64,000 bases of DNA from contig NC_081555.1 in NCBI RefSeq assembly GCF_963082655.1, forward strand, positions 91,675,272-91,739,271, in the 5' to 3' direction. Every line of letters starts with the position of its first letter. Positions within the stretch are counted from its first letter, which is position 1. The position numbers and the translations under genes were made by a program. This DNA comes from Stomoxys calcitrans. Its lineage: Eukaryota > Arthropoda > Insecta > Diptera > Muscidae. Positions 25,101-32,644 of the stretch are shown here, one piece after another. The notes under the pieces are model-generated. The model saw only the letters and a list, made by a program, of their open reading frames with translations. It made no database searches and was not told the DNA's origin.

Positions 25101-28100
25101 GAAACTTGGTGTAAGAGATTTTAGAATAAGCGCAGAAGATCGAGGCGCTTGGAACGCTGTTCTACGTTTGGCTAGGGGAACAAATTTTCTGTCATAGCCA
25201 ATTAAAGTAAAGTAATACCCAAAAGTTGGGTATTTTTAGTTTTGCCGATATCTTGGGTATAAAAACATTTTCCAAACATTTTTTTGTTGGTTTCGTATTT
25301 TTTGTATATAAGCATGACCTTCTGCGGCTATATAGACTCATCTCCAGACTTAAAGTTTTGAGGCAATAAATTGGTCATTTTGCATTAAATTTCTATGAAA
25401 TTTGGCACTGTGAGTTCTGGAATATCCCTACCCATTTCTATGAAGTATGGTCCAGATCAGACTATATTTGGATATAGCTGCCCTGTAGGCCGACCGCTGA
25501 TCTCCCGATATAGGGTAAATTTTGTCCATAACATTCCACTAAGGAACAGGGGCAAACTTCTCACATATCATTGAGTGCAGTCCGATTCATGTTTTAAGCT
25601 CAAAGATAAGGGGCCTCCTTTTTATAGCCGAGTACGAACGGCGTGCCGCAATGCGACACCTCTTTGGAGAGAAGTTCTATATGGCATATTACCTAACAAA
25701 TGTGGCATATTACCTAACAAAGCATTAGGAGGGGAAAAGCACCACTGAAAATTTTTTTCTGATGGTCTCGCCAGGATTCAAACCCAGGCGTTCAGCGTCA
25801 TAGGCGGACATGCTAACCTCTGCGCTACGGCTGCCTCCACCATAAGGCCATAAAAAACCATTTTTTAGCCGAATTCCATGAAATTTGGCACAGTGAGTTC
25901 TGGTAGACCCATACCCATTCCTTACCATATTTGGCTATAGCTGCCATACAGACCGATCTTGTGATATAGGATATTGAGCTCTTAAAAGGAGCATTTGTCA
26001 TCCAATTTCTCATTGTAATTCAATTTTAGAAAATTGGTTTTTAAATATATAAAACTTTGACAAAATTTTCTAAAAAACTCAAAAATTTGTCCAAGTTTTC
26101 TATATAAAAAATAATTTTTTTAGAAGAAAACTTTTTAACTTGATATAACAATTCAAACTCTTTCTTCGAGGGGGGGAGGGGGCCTCACCCCCGAAAACCG
26201 CCCAAAAATGACATGTTTACCGATTGGGGCAATATGGGTATCAAATGAAGGGTAATTGGAAGTAGCAAACGAAACTTATAAAAATTTGGGGTCAAGTCCC
26301 GGGGGGGGGGCCGCGCCACCATAAAAATCACTCCCAAACGGACAAGTAGGCCGTTCGGGGCAGTATGGAAATCAAACGAAAGTTACTTGAGAATAGAATA
26401 CGAAACTTATATACGAGTTTGCCATCTATTCCCAGGCGGATCGGCCTACCCTAAAATTATGTACCAAATGGACGTGTACACCGAACGGGACAAGATGGGT
26501 ATTTGTGAGTAGAATACGAAAATTATATAAAAATTAGGGTCAATTCCCAGGGAGTCGCCCCACCCCAAAATGATAGCTCAAACTGGACAATATGGGATTC
26601 TTATAAAGATCATTTGAGAGTTAAATACGACTATCAATAGTTTCCAATTGTTCAAAAGGGGCGGCTAACAATAATGGGTGTAGCGAAGCACACCGGATCA
26701 GCTAGTTTTATATAAGACAAAATTTTGACACAATGTTTTGTAGAAACAAAATTTTAACAAAAATTGTTTTTTTTATAATCAAATGAGTTTTTTACTTACT
26801 TCTTAGTCTTACATGGCACATTTCGTGCAAAGTCACAGGAATCGGCTGCGGGATTGAAATACAAGCCCGAGGGACAGGTAAACATATGAGCCACTATACC
26901 CAAACCGGAAGGTCCACTGTCCAGACACCAATAGTATTTCTTGCAATCTCGAGGATGTTGGAAGAAACCCTCTTCTTCACATTTGAAATCTAGGAATAAA
27001 AGCAACAAAACGACAGTTAAAAGATTTGTCATATAAATCAATCAATTTCTTACCAGTTCCTGGATCAGGTGTTGTGGGTGGTGGTGGTGTTGTAGTCCTT
27101 CCTCCTATATACAAAGAAGATCCTTCGGCTTCAGTCAGTTTGAAAGTTAAGGGTGCCACTGTAGTTGTTGTTGTGGTGGTTGATGCTTGCACTCGGTTTC
27201 GTGTTCCTTGATTTTGTGCTGCTCCCCCCGTACGTTTACCAGCTCCTTTACGTTCAGCATAGGTGAGTTTATGTTCGGCATTTTCAATGTTATTGCGTGA
27301 TGATGAAGAATTTTCGCGACTTCTGCCACGAGATGGTTTCTGTGGGCCAGTGGGTTTGGAAACTTCGTTGATGCCAAGACTATAAGAAAAGAGGAGAAGT
27401 GTTAAAAATGTTCTAAAAAAATTTTTTAAAGCTAAAAATTAAGCATAAAATAAAATGATTCGAGGAAAATTTCTATTCAAAATTAAATTTAACAAAAAAT
27501 TTATATATAAAATTTTGAAAAAAAATTTAAAACATAAAATTTTGGTAAAATTTTTTCTATAATCTAAAAATATTTCTATGAAATTTTTGGTAAAATAAAG
27601 ACTCTTACGACTTTTTAATTAGAATTAAATTTAAACAAAGTTCTTACTTACCCCAAAGCATCCAACATAGCTTCCTTGGCGGCTTCAATCAAAGGATATG
27701 GTTTGCCAGTACATGTGCCACGGAAATCGTCATTGTCTATGGCCCAGAACATAATACCACCCAAACCGTTATCGACCACATATTGGGCCTTCTTGCGAAC
27801 AATGGCCTCATCATCATAGCCAACCCATTGGTTGCGACGATACGCATAGGGACCAACAGCATTGGGATTGGGTTGGACCACAGTCCATTCGGGATCTTCT
27901 TTGATGTTCTGGCAAATTTCATAGTAAGCCAAATAGCCCTTTTCGCGAGTGGCATCACCCTGTTCACCAGGGCCCTCGGAAGGAGCACCAATCTCAGTAC
28001 TTTCCTCATTGATCAGCGTAAAGGAACGGCCATAGGTGGGTATACCCAAGACAAGCTTATCTCTGTCAGCACCAGCATTTAAATAGAATTTTACCGAATA

Positions 28101-31100
28101 GTCCTGAAAGAAAAGAATCAATCACATATAATGTCATCTTCACATTGAGGCTTCAAAATACTCACAATATTCAATTCAGCATCATAATTATATTCCGATT
28201 CCTCTTCCAATGAATATAAAGGAGCATGATGATTGGCCGAAGGCTCAGTCGAAGCATGAAAATCGTAAGTCAACATATTGAACCAATCCAAATATTTATT
28301 CAACTTGGGAATGTCATAGCCCTTCTCAATGTACTCAATGCCGGCGGGCACAGCCATGGTCAGCAGCAAACGGGGACGTCCGGTCTTTTCGGCTTCTCTT
28401 TCGAATTCCGCTCTCAACTCTTGCACAAATTGGGCATAATTTTCTCTATCTTGTGGTCTACCGCCGCTACGATGTGCCGGGTATTCCCAATCCAGGTCAA
28501 TACCATCGAAATGATTTTGTCTCAAGAACTTTAGAATATTCTTAATGAACTTTTGCCTGCGTTCAGCATTTGCCACCAGGGGAGAGAATCGGGTGGATGC
28601 CTCATTCCAGCCGCCAATAGCAATCATTGTTTTCAATTGCTTATTGTATGTTTTTAGGCCAGTGAATTTGGCATAGCCTCCTGCATAGTTGGTCGATGAT
28701 TTCGTTTTTATTTTTGGTGTGGGTGGAACAGGCAGGAAGTTGGCAAAGCACATAGAACCATGTCAAGTGGATGTGAAGCCAGCATTGGTGGGTGAGAACA
28801 GATGCACGTAATATAGGACAGGGCATAGAGAAGAAACAAAAAATGTAAAGGATTTAACTTTTGAATGCGAACAGACTGAGGCATTTTCAATAATGCCTTT
28901 ACCACAATGGTCTGGTGAGGAACAAAAAGTAACATTGCGATTTGTAGTAAAAAAGTTAAGGACGAACGTCTAAAACAAAGGAGATATTCTAAGGATGTCT
29001 TCCAAGAAGATGTTTTTTCAATAATATTCTTTCTCATGATCATATAGATCGACACTTTCCACCATCAAAGAGGATAAAATGAATTCAACAGCCAGTCGCA
29101 TGGCAACATAACCAAAAAAAATTACATCACAAATTTTTATCGAAAATTTATGGTCATCGAATTTTTATCGAATAGTTATTGGTATCGATTACAAATAACT
29201 TTTCCTTAAAAAATGATGGCTATTAAACTCTCATAAAAAATGTAACTGCCATCCCTGCCCATATATTTCATTTAGCTAAATGTATGCGTCATCAATTTTT
29301 GTCGTTATTTTTAGTTTTTCAAACTGTTATCAAAATTTGATGGTCATCGAATTTTCATAGAAAATTTGATGCTCATCGAATTTTTATAGAAAATTTGATA
29401 GTCATCGAATTTTTATAGAAAATTTGATGGTCATCGAATTTTTATAGAAAATTTGATGGTCATCGAATTTTCATAGAAAATTTGAGGGTCATTGAATTTT
29501 CATAGAAAATTTGATGATCATCGAATTTTCATAGAAAATTTGATGATCATCGAATTTTCATAGAAAATTTTAAATTCGATGATCATCGAATTTTCATAGA
29601 AAATTTGATGATCATTGAATTTTCATAGAATATTTTAAGGTTATCTATTTTTTTTACAATATTTGATGGTTATCGAACTTTCGAAGAAAATTTGATGGTC
29701 ATCGAATTTTCATAGAAAAGTTGATGGTCATCGAATTTTCATAGAAAATTTGATGGTCATCGAATTTTCATAGAAAATTTGATGGTCATCGAATTTTCAT
29801 AGAAAATTTGATGGTCATCGAATTTTCATAGGAAATTTGATGGTCATCGAATTTTCATAGAAAATTTGATGGTCATCGAATTTTCATAGAAAATTTGATG
29901 GTCATCGAATTTTCATAGAAAATTTGATGGTCATCGAATTTTCATAGAAAATTTGATGGTCATCGAATTTTCATAGAAAATTTGATGGTCATCGAATTTT
30001 CATAGAAAATTTGATGGTCATCGAATTTTTATAGAAAATTTGATGGTCATCGAATTTTCATAGAAAATTTGATGGTCATCGAATTTTCATAGAAAATTTG
30101 ATGGTCATTGAATTTTCATAGAAAATTTAATGGTCATTGAATTTTCATAGAAAATTTGATGGTCATCGAATTTTCATAAAAAATTTGATGGTTATCGAAT
30201 TTTCATAAAAAATTTGATGGTCATCGAATTTTCATAGAAAATTTGATGGTCATCGAATTTTCATAGAAAATTTGATGGTCATCGAATTTTCATAGAAAAT
30301 TTGATGGTCATCGAATTTTCATAGAAAATTTGATGGTCATCGAATTTTCATAGAAAATTTGATGGTCATCGAATTTTCATAGAAAATTTGATGGTCATCG
30401 AATTTTCATAGAAAGTTTGATGTTCATCGAATTTTCATAGAAAGTTTGATGTTCATCGAATTTTCATAGAAAATTTGTCATAAAATTTTCATCGAATATT
30501 AGTTATCGAAATTTTGATGGTCATCGAATTTTATAGGAAATTTTATGGAACTTTGTCATCGAAAATTTGACGGTCATCGAATTTGCATGAGAAGTTTGAA
30601 GGTAACCGATTTTTTATGGGAAATTTGATTGTCATCGAACTTTTGTAGGAAATTTGATAGTCATCGAATTTTGGTAGGAAATTAGATGGTTATCGAATTT
30701 TCATCGAAAATATTTTGGTTATCGAAATGTTATCGAATTTTCTAAATAAAATTCTACTGTCGATTTTTATCGAAATTATAACCAAATTTGTTTTAGCTAA
30801 AAATTTATGGCCATCGAATCTTCAAATGTATATAAACAGTTTGATGATTATCGAATTGTCTTCTTTTTTTATTTGAATTTATGTGTAACGGATTTTAAAA
30901 TTCTATTTTATCGATTTTTTCCCCGAAAATTGGATTTCACTTGAATTTTAGTAAACTTTTTTAAGTTCATGCAATTTTAATAGAAATAGAAGAGATGTTA
31001 GAGGAAATTTATTTGGCTTTATTCTTCCCCATTTTTATATTCCCCCTTATTTTCAATTTTTCTAAACGTTTTTTGATCACCCTCAGCCCAAGGTGTATTG

Positions 31101-31634
31101 GAAAATTCACAGAAAAATCTGTTTGCTTACAGCCATAAATCATGTTGGCTTTTCGGGTTTATGGCATGTTAGTGTTGTAGTATCTATGTTTAACTTTCCC
31201 CTATTCACAGTACGAGATCCGGCCGAGTCCTGTGAGCTCTGTTCGCAATGTTATCGTTTCCTCTCAATACCATGAAGGGTGGTGATATGACCGACCACCT
31301 ATTACTGCTAAAGCTAAGCGACGGCAAGAGGTGGAAGGTGAAATCGTTTGTATTTCAGCCAGCCAGTTTAGCTTTCATAATCGTTTGAATGTGTAAGTAA
31401 GTGAGTGAGTGAGTGAATGAATACATGTCCATATTCAAGTCTACATACCTTGTTCAATGTCCTGGTATTTATCGAATGGCTTCATTTGATTGTCTTTTGT
31501 AAATCCTCCAAATGCGTAAATCAAATGCGTACACAAGTATGGATTAATATTTTGTGGATTATATTTCGCTGTGCCAGGACGATAGACACTCCAATTGGTG
31601 TAGTAGCAGACAACTCTTCCATCGGATTGGACCC
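1..31634 (-). CDS. Cht6: Giant group VI chitinase, partial at both ends
   Basis: A secreted GH18 chitinase that hydrolyses beta-1,4 N-acetylglucosamine links in chitin, followed by one CBM14 domain and a huge Ser/Thr/Glu-rich tail. Seen: eight minus-strand coding segments with canonical GT/AG borders. Splice phases agree at the six ordinary introns; the seventh junction (4144-4178) is anomalous. The sum is 16,248 nt, or 5,416 codons. All four GH18 signature regions and six CBM14 cysteines are present. Known: insect group VI chitinases have one N-terminal GH18, one CBM14 and a tail of thousands of residues, and act in cuticle and apical matrix. Inferred: the ortholog of Drosophila Cht6, from the architecture and the GH18 exon wording. 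Missing: the first exon (signal peptide and start codon), and the terminal exon beyond position 1. Introns are 62 to 6,748 nt; the three large ones are packed with transposons. Confidence 0.9.
830..1190 (-). repeat. Coding repeat, 120 bp (40 residues)
   Basis: Three copies at an exact 120-bp spacing (near 893, 1013 and 1133), with a partial fourth near 830. Each carries TRRSFIRRRPIKASTEAS followed by an acidic linker. They lie in the frame of the distal Cht6 tail. Confidence 0.75.
4144..4178 (-). other. Anomalous Cht6 junction: 35-nt intron or frameshift
   Basis: The giant exon's frame runs into TAG at 4146-4144. The downstream tail is open in another frame. Removing exactly 35 nt, from the donor CTCG|GTAATT (4178) to the acceptor TTTAG (4144), restores the frame. 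However, 35 nt is shorter than known functional fly introns. Both frames are open between 4177 and 4147, so a 1-nt deletion or 2-nt insertion there would explain the break equally well; a run of six A lies at 4169-4174. The site also has inverted arms, CCCCCGGGT and ACCCGGGGG, spaced by 11 nt. Confidence 0.5.
4179..13582 (-). CDS. Cht6: Cht6 giant coding exon: repetitive Ser/Thr-rich tail
   Basis: A single 9,404-nt exon, about 3,135 codons with no stop. It starts at the acceptor CATTTACAG with YKYLERSRPSKTTTEAS. Parts in order: poly-Thr and TTTTS-rich stretches (to about 11.7 kb); a tandem 69-residue repeat (11.67-8.97 kb); a Ser/Thr/Glu zone; two GTYRPxDKGDLSSLLALD modules (near 7.57 and 7.28 kb) and a related one near 5.65 kb; RNKFG/NRKFG-type basic repeats (6.5-6.1 kb); a basic IKTIIIENVPTGPNTVKTIR segment (near 5.84 kb); four FAAKRPIAGGKIS-like repeats (5.4-4.86 kb); and a Tyr-rich YYQYYKDSPITYVSPITGP segment near the end. 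No cysteines stand out. Long antisense Val/Ser open frames here are complements of Thr/Glu codons, not genes. The 3' border is discussed at 4144-4178. Confidence 0.85.
4860..5400 (-). repeat. Coding repeat, FAAKRPIAGGKIS modules
   Basis: Three close copies of RKNFAAKRPIAGGKIS, plus a fourth diverged copy (RRNFALKRPLG), spaced 162 and 153 bp where clearest. Between them is NETSTSVKVEEEVEE with TTKLSAA inserts of different length. All copies keep the reading frame of the Cht6 tail. Confidence 0.8.
8965..11665 (-). repeat. Coding tandem repeat, 207 bp (69 residues)
   Basis: At least twelve units. The clearest have an exact 207-bp spacing (for example 9459 to 9666). Each unit reads roughly GKTYTSVKRTHT, then a variable TPSIDGEDSESSSKT block, TTTTVTTEEFEDGQGSPK, then TRGQTHETHEESSGTS. 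The central units (about 10.8-9.2 kb) are nearly alike. The outer ones (11.66-10.9 kb and 9.1-8.97 kb) are shorter and diverged. The length stays in frame throughout. The unit number probably varies between alleles. Confidence 0.9.
13672..14020 (+). repeat. Fragment of 155-bp tandem-monomer element
   Basis: Opens with the diagnostic terminus AAGTAAAAATGTTTTAAG then TTCGGCC, and contains one to two monomers with TTTATATGTGAGCTATAT and TGCAAAATTTCA. Same family as 21199-22212. It lies in the Cht6 intron 13583-19019, about 90 bp upstream of the giant exon's acceptor. Confidence 0.6.
14079..14692 (-). repeat. Direct duplication of about 309 bp with a primer-binding-site-like motif
   Basis: Two diverged copies (14079-14381 and 14384-14692). 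On the minus strand each contains TGGCGCCCGAGCAGGAACC (complement at 14329-14347 and 14638-14656). This resembles the tRNA primer-binding site next to the 5' LTR of many LTR retrotransposons. No gag or pol coding is nearby. It may be a remnant LTR/leader tandem; the class is uncertain. Confidence 0.45.
14699..15449. other. Intronic stretch without a recognised gene
   Basis: No coding or RNA feature is recognised. A very decayed SINE 3' half may lie at about 15027-15150 (GCCATGTAAGCTTCTCTACG and TCTTATCATAGAAGTAAAGC compare with the intact SINE copies). Confidence 0.4.
15450..16125 (+). pseudogene. LOA-type retrotransposon RNase H fragment, broken
   Basis: Remnant of the RNase H region of an RNase H-bearing non-LTR element (LOA-like). 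Seen: LPDHNTVLQAEIWTIMECVS, then KLAIWAITTRKVRSRTGLEC and GLSSIKLVNPKSFGATQSK, in shifted frames. The same wording recurs at 22.2-24.9 kb and, inverted, at 32.6-33.9 kb. A foreign piece of about 230 bp (15665-15890) with a degenerate GGAGTC repeat splits the domain. Not functional. Confidence 0.65.
16126..18720 (+). pseudogene. Jockey-like non-LTR retrotransposon, decayed reverse transcriptase
   Basis: Remnant of a Jockey-clade ORF2. Seen in order: SSKALGPDGIS (start of the RT domain), the foldback insertion, LKPGKDPSLGESYRP-like wording across a frame break, LAALDLSKAFDAVKLFEHIA (RT motif A, about 17397-17450), VSYADDCTIMASG (YADD catalytic motif at 17655-17666), NPKILGVTFDNS, and a C-terminal region with LPRQTREILAQLRSGRCSRL. 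Several frameshifts, and an apparent deletion near 17735, break the frame. The catalytic Asp pair is intact but no full-length protein can be made. The endonuclease part and ORF1 are missing. It lies in sense to the window, opposite to Cht6, within its intron. Confidence 0.8.
16509..17114. mobile_element. Foldback (palindromic) element from a mariner/Tc-like transposon
   Basis: A 606-bp element flanked by TA on both sides. Its two 195-bp arms (16509-16703 and 16920-17114) are near-perfect inverted copies that begin AAGGGTGATTTTTTTGAGG. Each arm carries the start of a transposase (MNRLTNEQRLQIIEFYYQNQ). The 216-bp loop carries an inner transposase piece on the minus strand (FSDEAHFWLNGYVNKQNCRI, with the DE of the catalytic region). 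It is inserted inside the Jockey RT and is not autonomous. Confidence 0.9.
18747..18857 (-). mobile_element. tRNA-derived SINE, truncated copy
   Basis: Minus-strand copy of the SINE head. The complement shows the GGAGGCCATCGTGGTGCAGA head (A box region) and a degraded B box at GGGATTTAAACTC. About 110 bp in the Cht6 intron. Confidence 0.65.
19020..20051 (-). CDS. Cht6: Cht6 coding exon: first tail segment
   Basis: A 1,032-nt exon that joins the CBM14 exon in frame (KK-STTAAPVTSPASTTTTARP). It is Ser/Thr/Glu-rich, with acidic runs (YEYEEDEEEQ) and a more ordered-looking helix, VIKELVELIRKVGGIEELEK. It carries the recurring Tyr-x-[ST]-[IV]-x-Arg motif: KYSSVVRG, QYITINRN, SYSSIRRT and QYSTVNRS. 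The acceptor is TTTTACAG. The donor AAG|GTAAGT is in phase 2 and joins exactly to the next exon's first G. No cysteine-rich or catalytic domain is visible. It is extracellular mucin-like sequence, role unknown. Confidence 0.85.
20138..20863 (+). mobile_element. Helitron-like element, 5' part
   Basis: Starts with TC (TCTTATATATAAAAATCAA) after an A, as Helitrons do. Then follow a GTTT-rich stretch, ACGGCTGCACCGATTTT and several degenerate modules of about 130 bp (ATATGGGACTCAAATGRAAGGTATTT; GATATCCAATTG; CACCCC-rich). No Rep/helicase coding is seen. It may be one interrupted copy with the 3' end at 26160-26705. Confidence 0.55.
20864..21198. other. Unassigned intronic stretch
   Basis: No gene or known repeat recognised. 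It lies between the Helitron-like modules and a tandem-monomer element, and may be leader sequence of a retroelement. Confidence 0.3.
21199..22212 (+). repeat. Tandem-monomer interspersed element, about 155-bp units
   Basis: Begins ACAAGTAAAAGCGTTCTAAA then TTCGGCTGGGCCGAATC. It holds five to six monomers with CGGTTTATATGGGAGCTATA, TGCAAAATTTCAGC and TTCCAGGGGCTCAAGAAG. It ends with the terminus GACATGGCTAGATCGACTC ... ATATTTCGAGGTGTTACAAA. The same family is at 57395-60985 (opposite orientation) and 13672-14020. Non-coding; short open frames inside it are chance. Confidence 0.75.
22207..24890 (+). pseudogene. LOA-type non-LTR retrotransposon copy, broken
   Basis: A decayed ORF2 of an RNase H-bearing non-LTR element. 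Seen: VLKSFKPFQSRGPDGTFPAL (RT entry), LLKTMERIVDTMMKSRT, YTLSVCIDIRGSFNNVQIVS (motif A, with DIEGAFNN changed to DIRGSFNN), LDIRTFDVQIKCEAATVAMK, VYIKNPGTEICVRLPNHNT, LAIKAISTMMVRSQTVLECK (RNase H) and GMMLEHFLCHCPVFAANRHR (C-terminal Cys/His region). Frameshifts and stops are frequent. A SINE 3' half interrupts it at about 23205-23395. The 5' end abuts the tandem-monomer element. Confidence 0.75.
23205..23395 (+). mobile_element. SINE 3' half inserted in LOA copy
   Basis: Matches the body and tail of the intact SINEs: GCCATGTAAAAACTTCTCCC, AGAGGTGTCGCAC, CGCCGTTCGGATTCGGCTAT and CTTATCATTGAAGTTAAACT. The tRNA-like head is absent. Confidence 0.7.
25000..25195 (+). pseudogene. C-terminal fragment of a non-LTR reverse transcriptase
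   Basis: Encodes GRPKARWFNWWETPRNLV, then after a stop SAEDRGAWNAVLRLARGTN. This is the conserved end of many non-LTR pol proteins. Only about 60 codons remain, frame broken. Confidence 0.5.
25320..26030 (+). repeat. Tandem-monomer element split by a SINE
   Basis: Two monomers with ATGAAATTTGGCACTGTGAG and GGATATAGCTGCC lie on either side of the SINE at 25533-25839. Related in style to the 36144-38325 element. Confidence 0.55.
25533..25839 (-). mobile_element. tRNA-derived SINE, near full length
   Basis: On the minus strand it reads GGAGGCAGCCGTAGCGCAGA (A box), GGGTTTGAATCCTGGCGAGA (B box), then the body with AGAGGTGTCGCATTGCGGCA, CCTTATCTTTGAGC and the tail GAGAAGTTTGCCCCTGTTCC. About 307 bp. 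It has a 20-bp internal duplication (GCATATTACCTAACAAA twice, near 25685-25720). Confidence 0.85.
26160..26705 (+). mobile_element. Helitron-like element, 3' end
   Basis: Three to four modules with GAGGGGGCCTCACCCCC, CAATATGGGTATCAAATGA and AGTAGAATACGAAA, ending GCGAAGCACACCGGATCAG then CTAG followed by T. A CTAG 3' end with a short GC hairpin just inside, next to host T, is the Helitron signature. Located 171 bp from the CBM14 exon. Confidence 0.55.
26800..26989 (-). CDS. Cht6: Cht6 coding exon: single CBM14 chitin-binding domain
   Basis: A peritrophin-A type (CBM14) domain of about 60 residues that anchors the enzyme to chitin. Six cysteines are visible in order: FKCEEEG, RDCKKYYWC, FTCPSGLYF, DSCDFARN and VPCKTKK. 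The aromatic residues typical of the fold (FFQHP, YYWC, LYFNP) are present. The acceptor is TTCCTAG. The donor AA|GTAAGT is in phase 2, so failure to splice gives KTKK followed at once by TAA. That would make a compact GH18-CBM14 protein of ordinary chitinase size. No further CBM14 copy was seen in the tail. Confidence 0.92.
27054..27379 (-). CDS. Cht6: Cht6 coding exon: linker between GH18 and CBM14
   Basis: A 326-nt exon entered at TATAG|TCTTGG. It joins in frame as LGLGINEVSKPTGPQKPSRG and continues with a basic, Ser/Asn-rich stretch. Then come a Thr run (QASTTTTTTVAP), a short LTFKLTEAEGSSLY segment and a Pro/Thr run (TTTPPPPTTPDPGTG). This is the flexible, probably O-glycosylated linker usual between catalytic and chitin-binding domains. 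The donor is ACTG|GTAAGA in phase 1. The following intron is 64 nt. Short plus-strand open frames here are only the complement of these low-complexity codons. Confidence 0.9.
27652..28103 (-). CDS. Cht6: Cht6 coding exon: C-terminal half of GH18
   Basis: Starts after the acceptor TTTCTTTCAG with DYSVKFYLNAGADRDKLVLG, then GIPTYGRSF, and finishes the barrel with GGIMFWAIDNDDFRG (GH18 conserved region IV, whose Trp lines the substrate cleft). Catalytic-domain length, about 370 residues over three exons, is normal for insect chitinases. The donor is GG|GTAAGT in phase 2. If the intron is kept, the reading frame meets TAA at once, after MLDALG. The next intron, 27380-27651, is 272 nt of AT-rich sequence with no other signal. 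Confidence 0.93.
28166..28680 (-). CDS. Cht6: Cht6 coding exon: GH18 catalytic core
   Basis: Encodes GGYAKFTGLKTYNK, then MIAIGGWNEAS (GH18 conserved region I), FDGIDLDWEYP (region II, whose Glu is the catalytic acid of the family) and NMLTYDFHAS (region III, substrate-positioning Tyr-Asp). The acceptor is ACTATGCAG at 28683-28681, with a weak pyrimidine tract. An upstream ATG at 28753 is open in the same frame, but its residues do not resemble a chitinase, so I take the splice site as the true border. The donor ATT|GTGAGT ends the exon in phase 0. The next intron is only 62 nt. The active-site residues are intact, so a working enzyme is expected. Confidence 0.93.
28681..31448 (-). other. Cht6 intron with minisatellite
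   Basis: A 2.77-kb intron between the first and second GH18 exons, phase 1. It is dominated by the 29-bp minisatellite. The rest is AT-rich and holds no recognised gene. Confidence 0.8.
29330..30490 (+). repeat. 29-bp minisatellite, about 40 units
   Basis: Unit GATGGTCATCGAATTTTC plus ATAGAAAATTT, exact 29-bp spacing (for example 29401 to 29430). The centre (29740-30410) is almost invariant. Degenerate units extend to about 29140 on the left and 30860 on the right. There are no unique spacers. It lies wholly within a Cht6 intron. Confidence 0.95.
31449..31634 (-). CDS. Cht6: Cht6 coding exon: start of GH18 barrel
   Basis: First coding exon that can be placed. It opens after the acceptor ACAATAG with two bases that complete a codon, then reads VQSDGRVVCYYTNWSVYRPG, the usual start of the mature enzyme. 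LCTHLIYAFGGF and MKPFDKYQDIEQ follow. The first beta strand (RVVCYYTNW) and the LCTHLIYAF strand are GH18 hallmarks. The donor is AAG|GTATGT. The single leftover base G joins the next exon's GA to give EQ-G-GYAKF, which confirms the phase. The exon is 186 nt. The upstream exon must end with one base of a split codon; it should carry the initiator Met and signal peptide, and I could not place it. Confidence 0.9.
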
Positions 31635-32644
31635 CTATTGTAGACAGTGCAGCAAATTGAAGGCAATGGAAATTGAGATGAAAGAGGACACATTAGTATG
31701 TAAATCAAAGTGGCTTCATAAATTTTGTACAACACACACACACACACGCACATAGAAGGTTATTATCTTAAGGATAATAAATACACAGTCTTGCATTTAT
31801 TTTGTGGTGTGCTACAGAGGGACCGGGAAGAGTGGGTGAGTGTTTGACGTTGTTAACTTACCATTTATATATAGTAGCGCACATAGTAGAAAGAGGAGTG
31901 GTAATACCGCTCCTCGCGGAAGCTGCAACGAGACAAAAACGAAAAAAAGGAAATGAGTACTGGTATAAATCTTTGCCTGCATATGGCTGCCTTATAAAAG
32001 TGGAGGTTTGCATTAAATGGTCATTAAATGTGAGATATTTCCCATCTTTATGTTAATAATGAAGACAAAATAATGGAGAAGAGAAACATTATTTTATATA
32101 GCATATGCTGAAATTGTATAGTAGAGAGATTGTCATAAAAATGTTAATATGAATCTGTGTTCTCCCTTCGAAATGAAATATTTTCCCATAATAAGCCTCA
32201 TATGTTTAAAGTGACCATAAACTATGAAAAAAGCTGACCATAAACTATAAGGGACGCCTTATATAGAAAATTTCCCCGAAATCTCTTTTAGGAGAATATT
32301 TTTTTTTTTTTTATTTAGGCATGAAGTTTTTTAAGGCATTCAATTTTCTTCAGTGCTAGCGGCACTGGTTTCATTTGCAAGCAGCAAAATTCCGAAGCCC
32401 GCGAACAAAATATCCATAGTTCTCGCATAAGAACAACGTCACTTCTGCCATTAGAAGCATTTTTTGCTTCAAACAATCCATCAAGCTTTGGCGATGTTGA
32501 TGATAATTTTACAGACAAAGCTTCAGCAAAATCTGTTGAGGATTTCTCTGAGAACTGACTCTAATCGCTCCTATATATCCTTAGCTTGGCCTTGTTCAGT
32601 TCAGGCATAAGGGAATTTGGAGTGGTTTTTAGACCCTCAATACT
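31635..32644. other. Stretch upstream of first placed Cht6 exon, no gene recognised
   Basis: No signal-peptide exon with the required phase was found. There is a (CA)n microsatellite at about 31732-31750. A short minus-strand open frame at 32315-32518 has no recognisable domain. Confidence 0.5.

Noticed and set aside
28681..28753. ATG at 28753 as the start of a short chitinase
   Set aside because: The residues it adds are unlike any chitinase, while the 28680 acceptor joins the upstream GH18 exon perfectly.
29330..30490. CRISPR-like regular array
   Set aside because: Units are contiguous, with no unique spacers, in an intron of a eukaryotic gene. It is a minisatellite; the same applies to 61850-62560.
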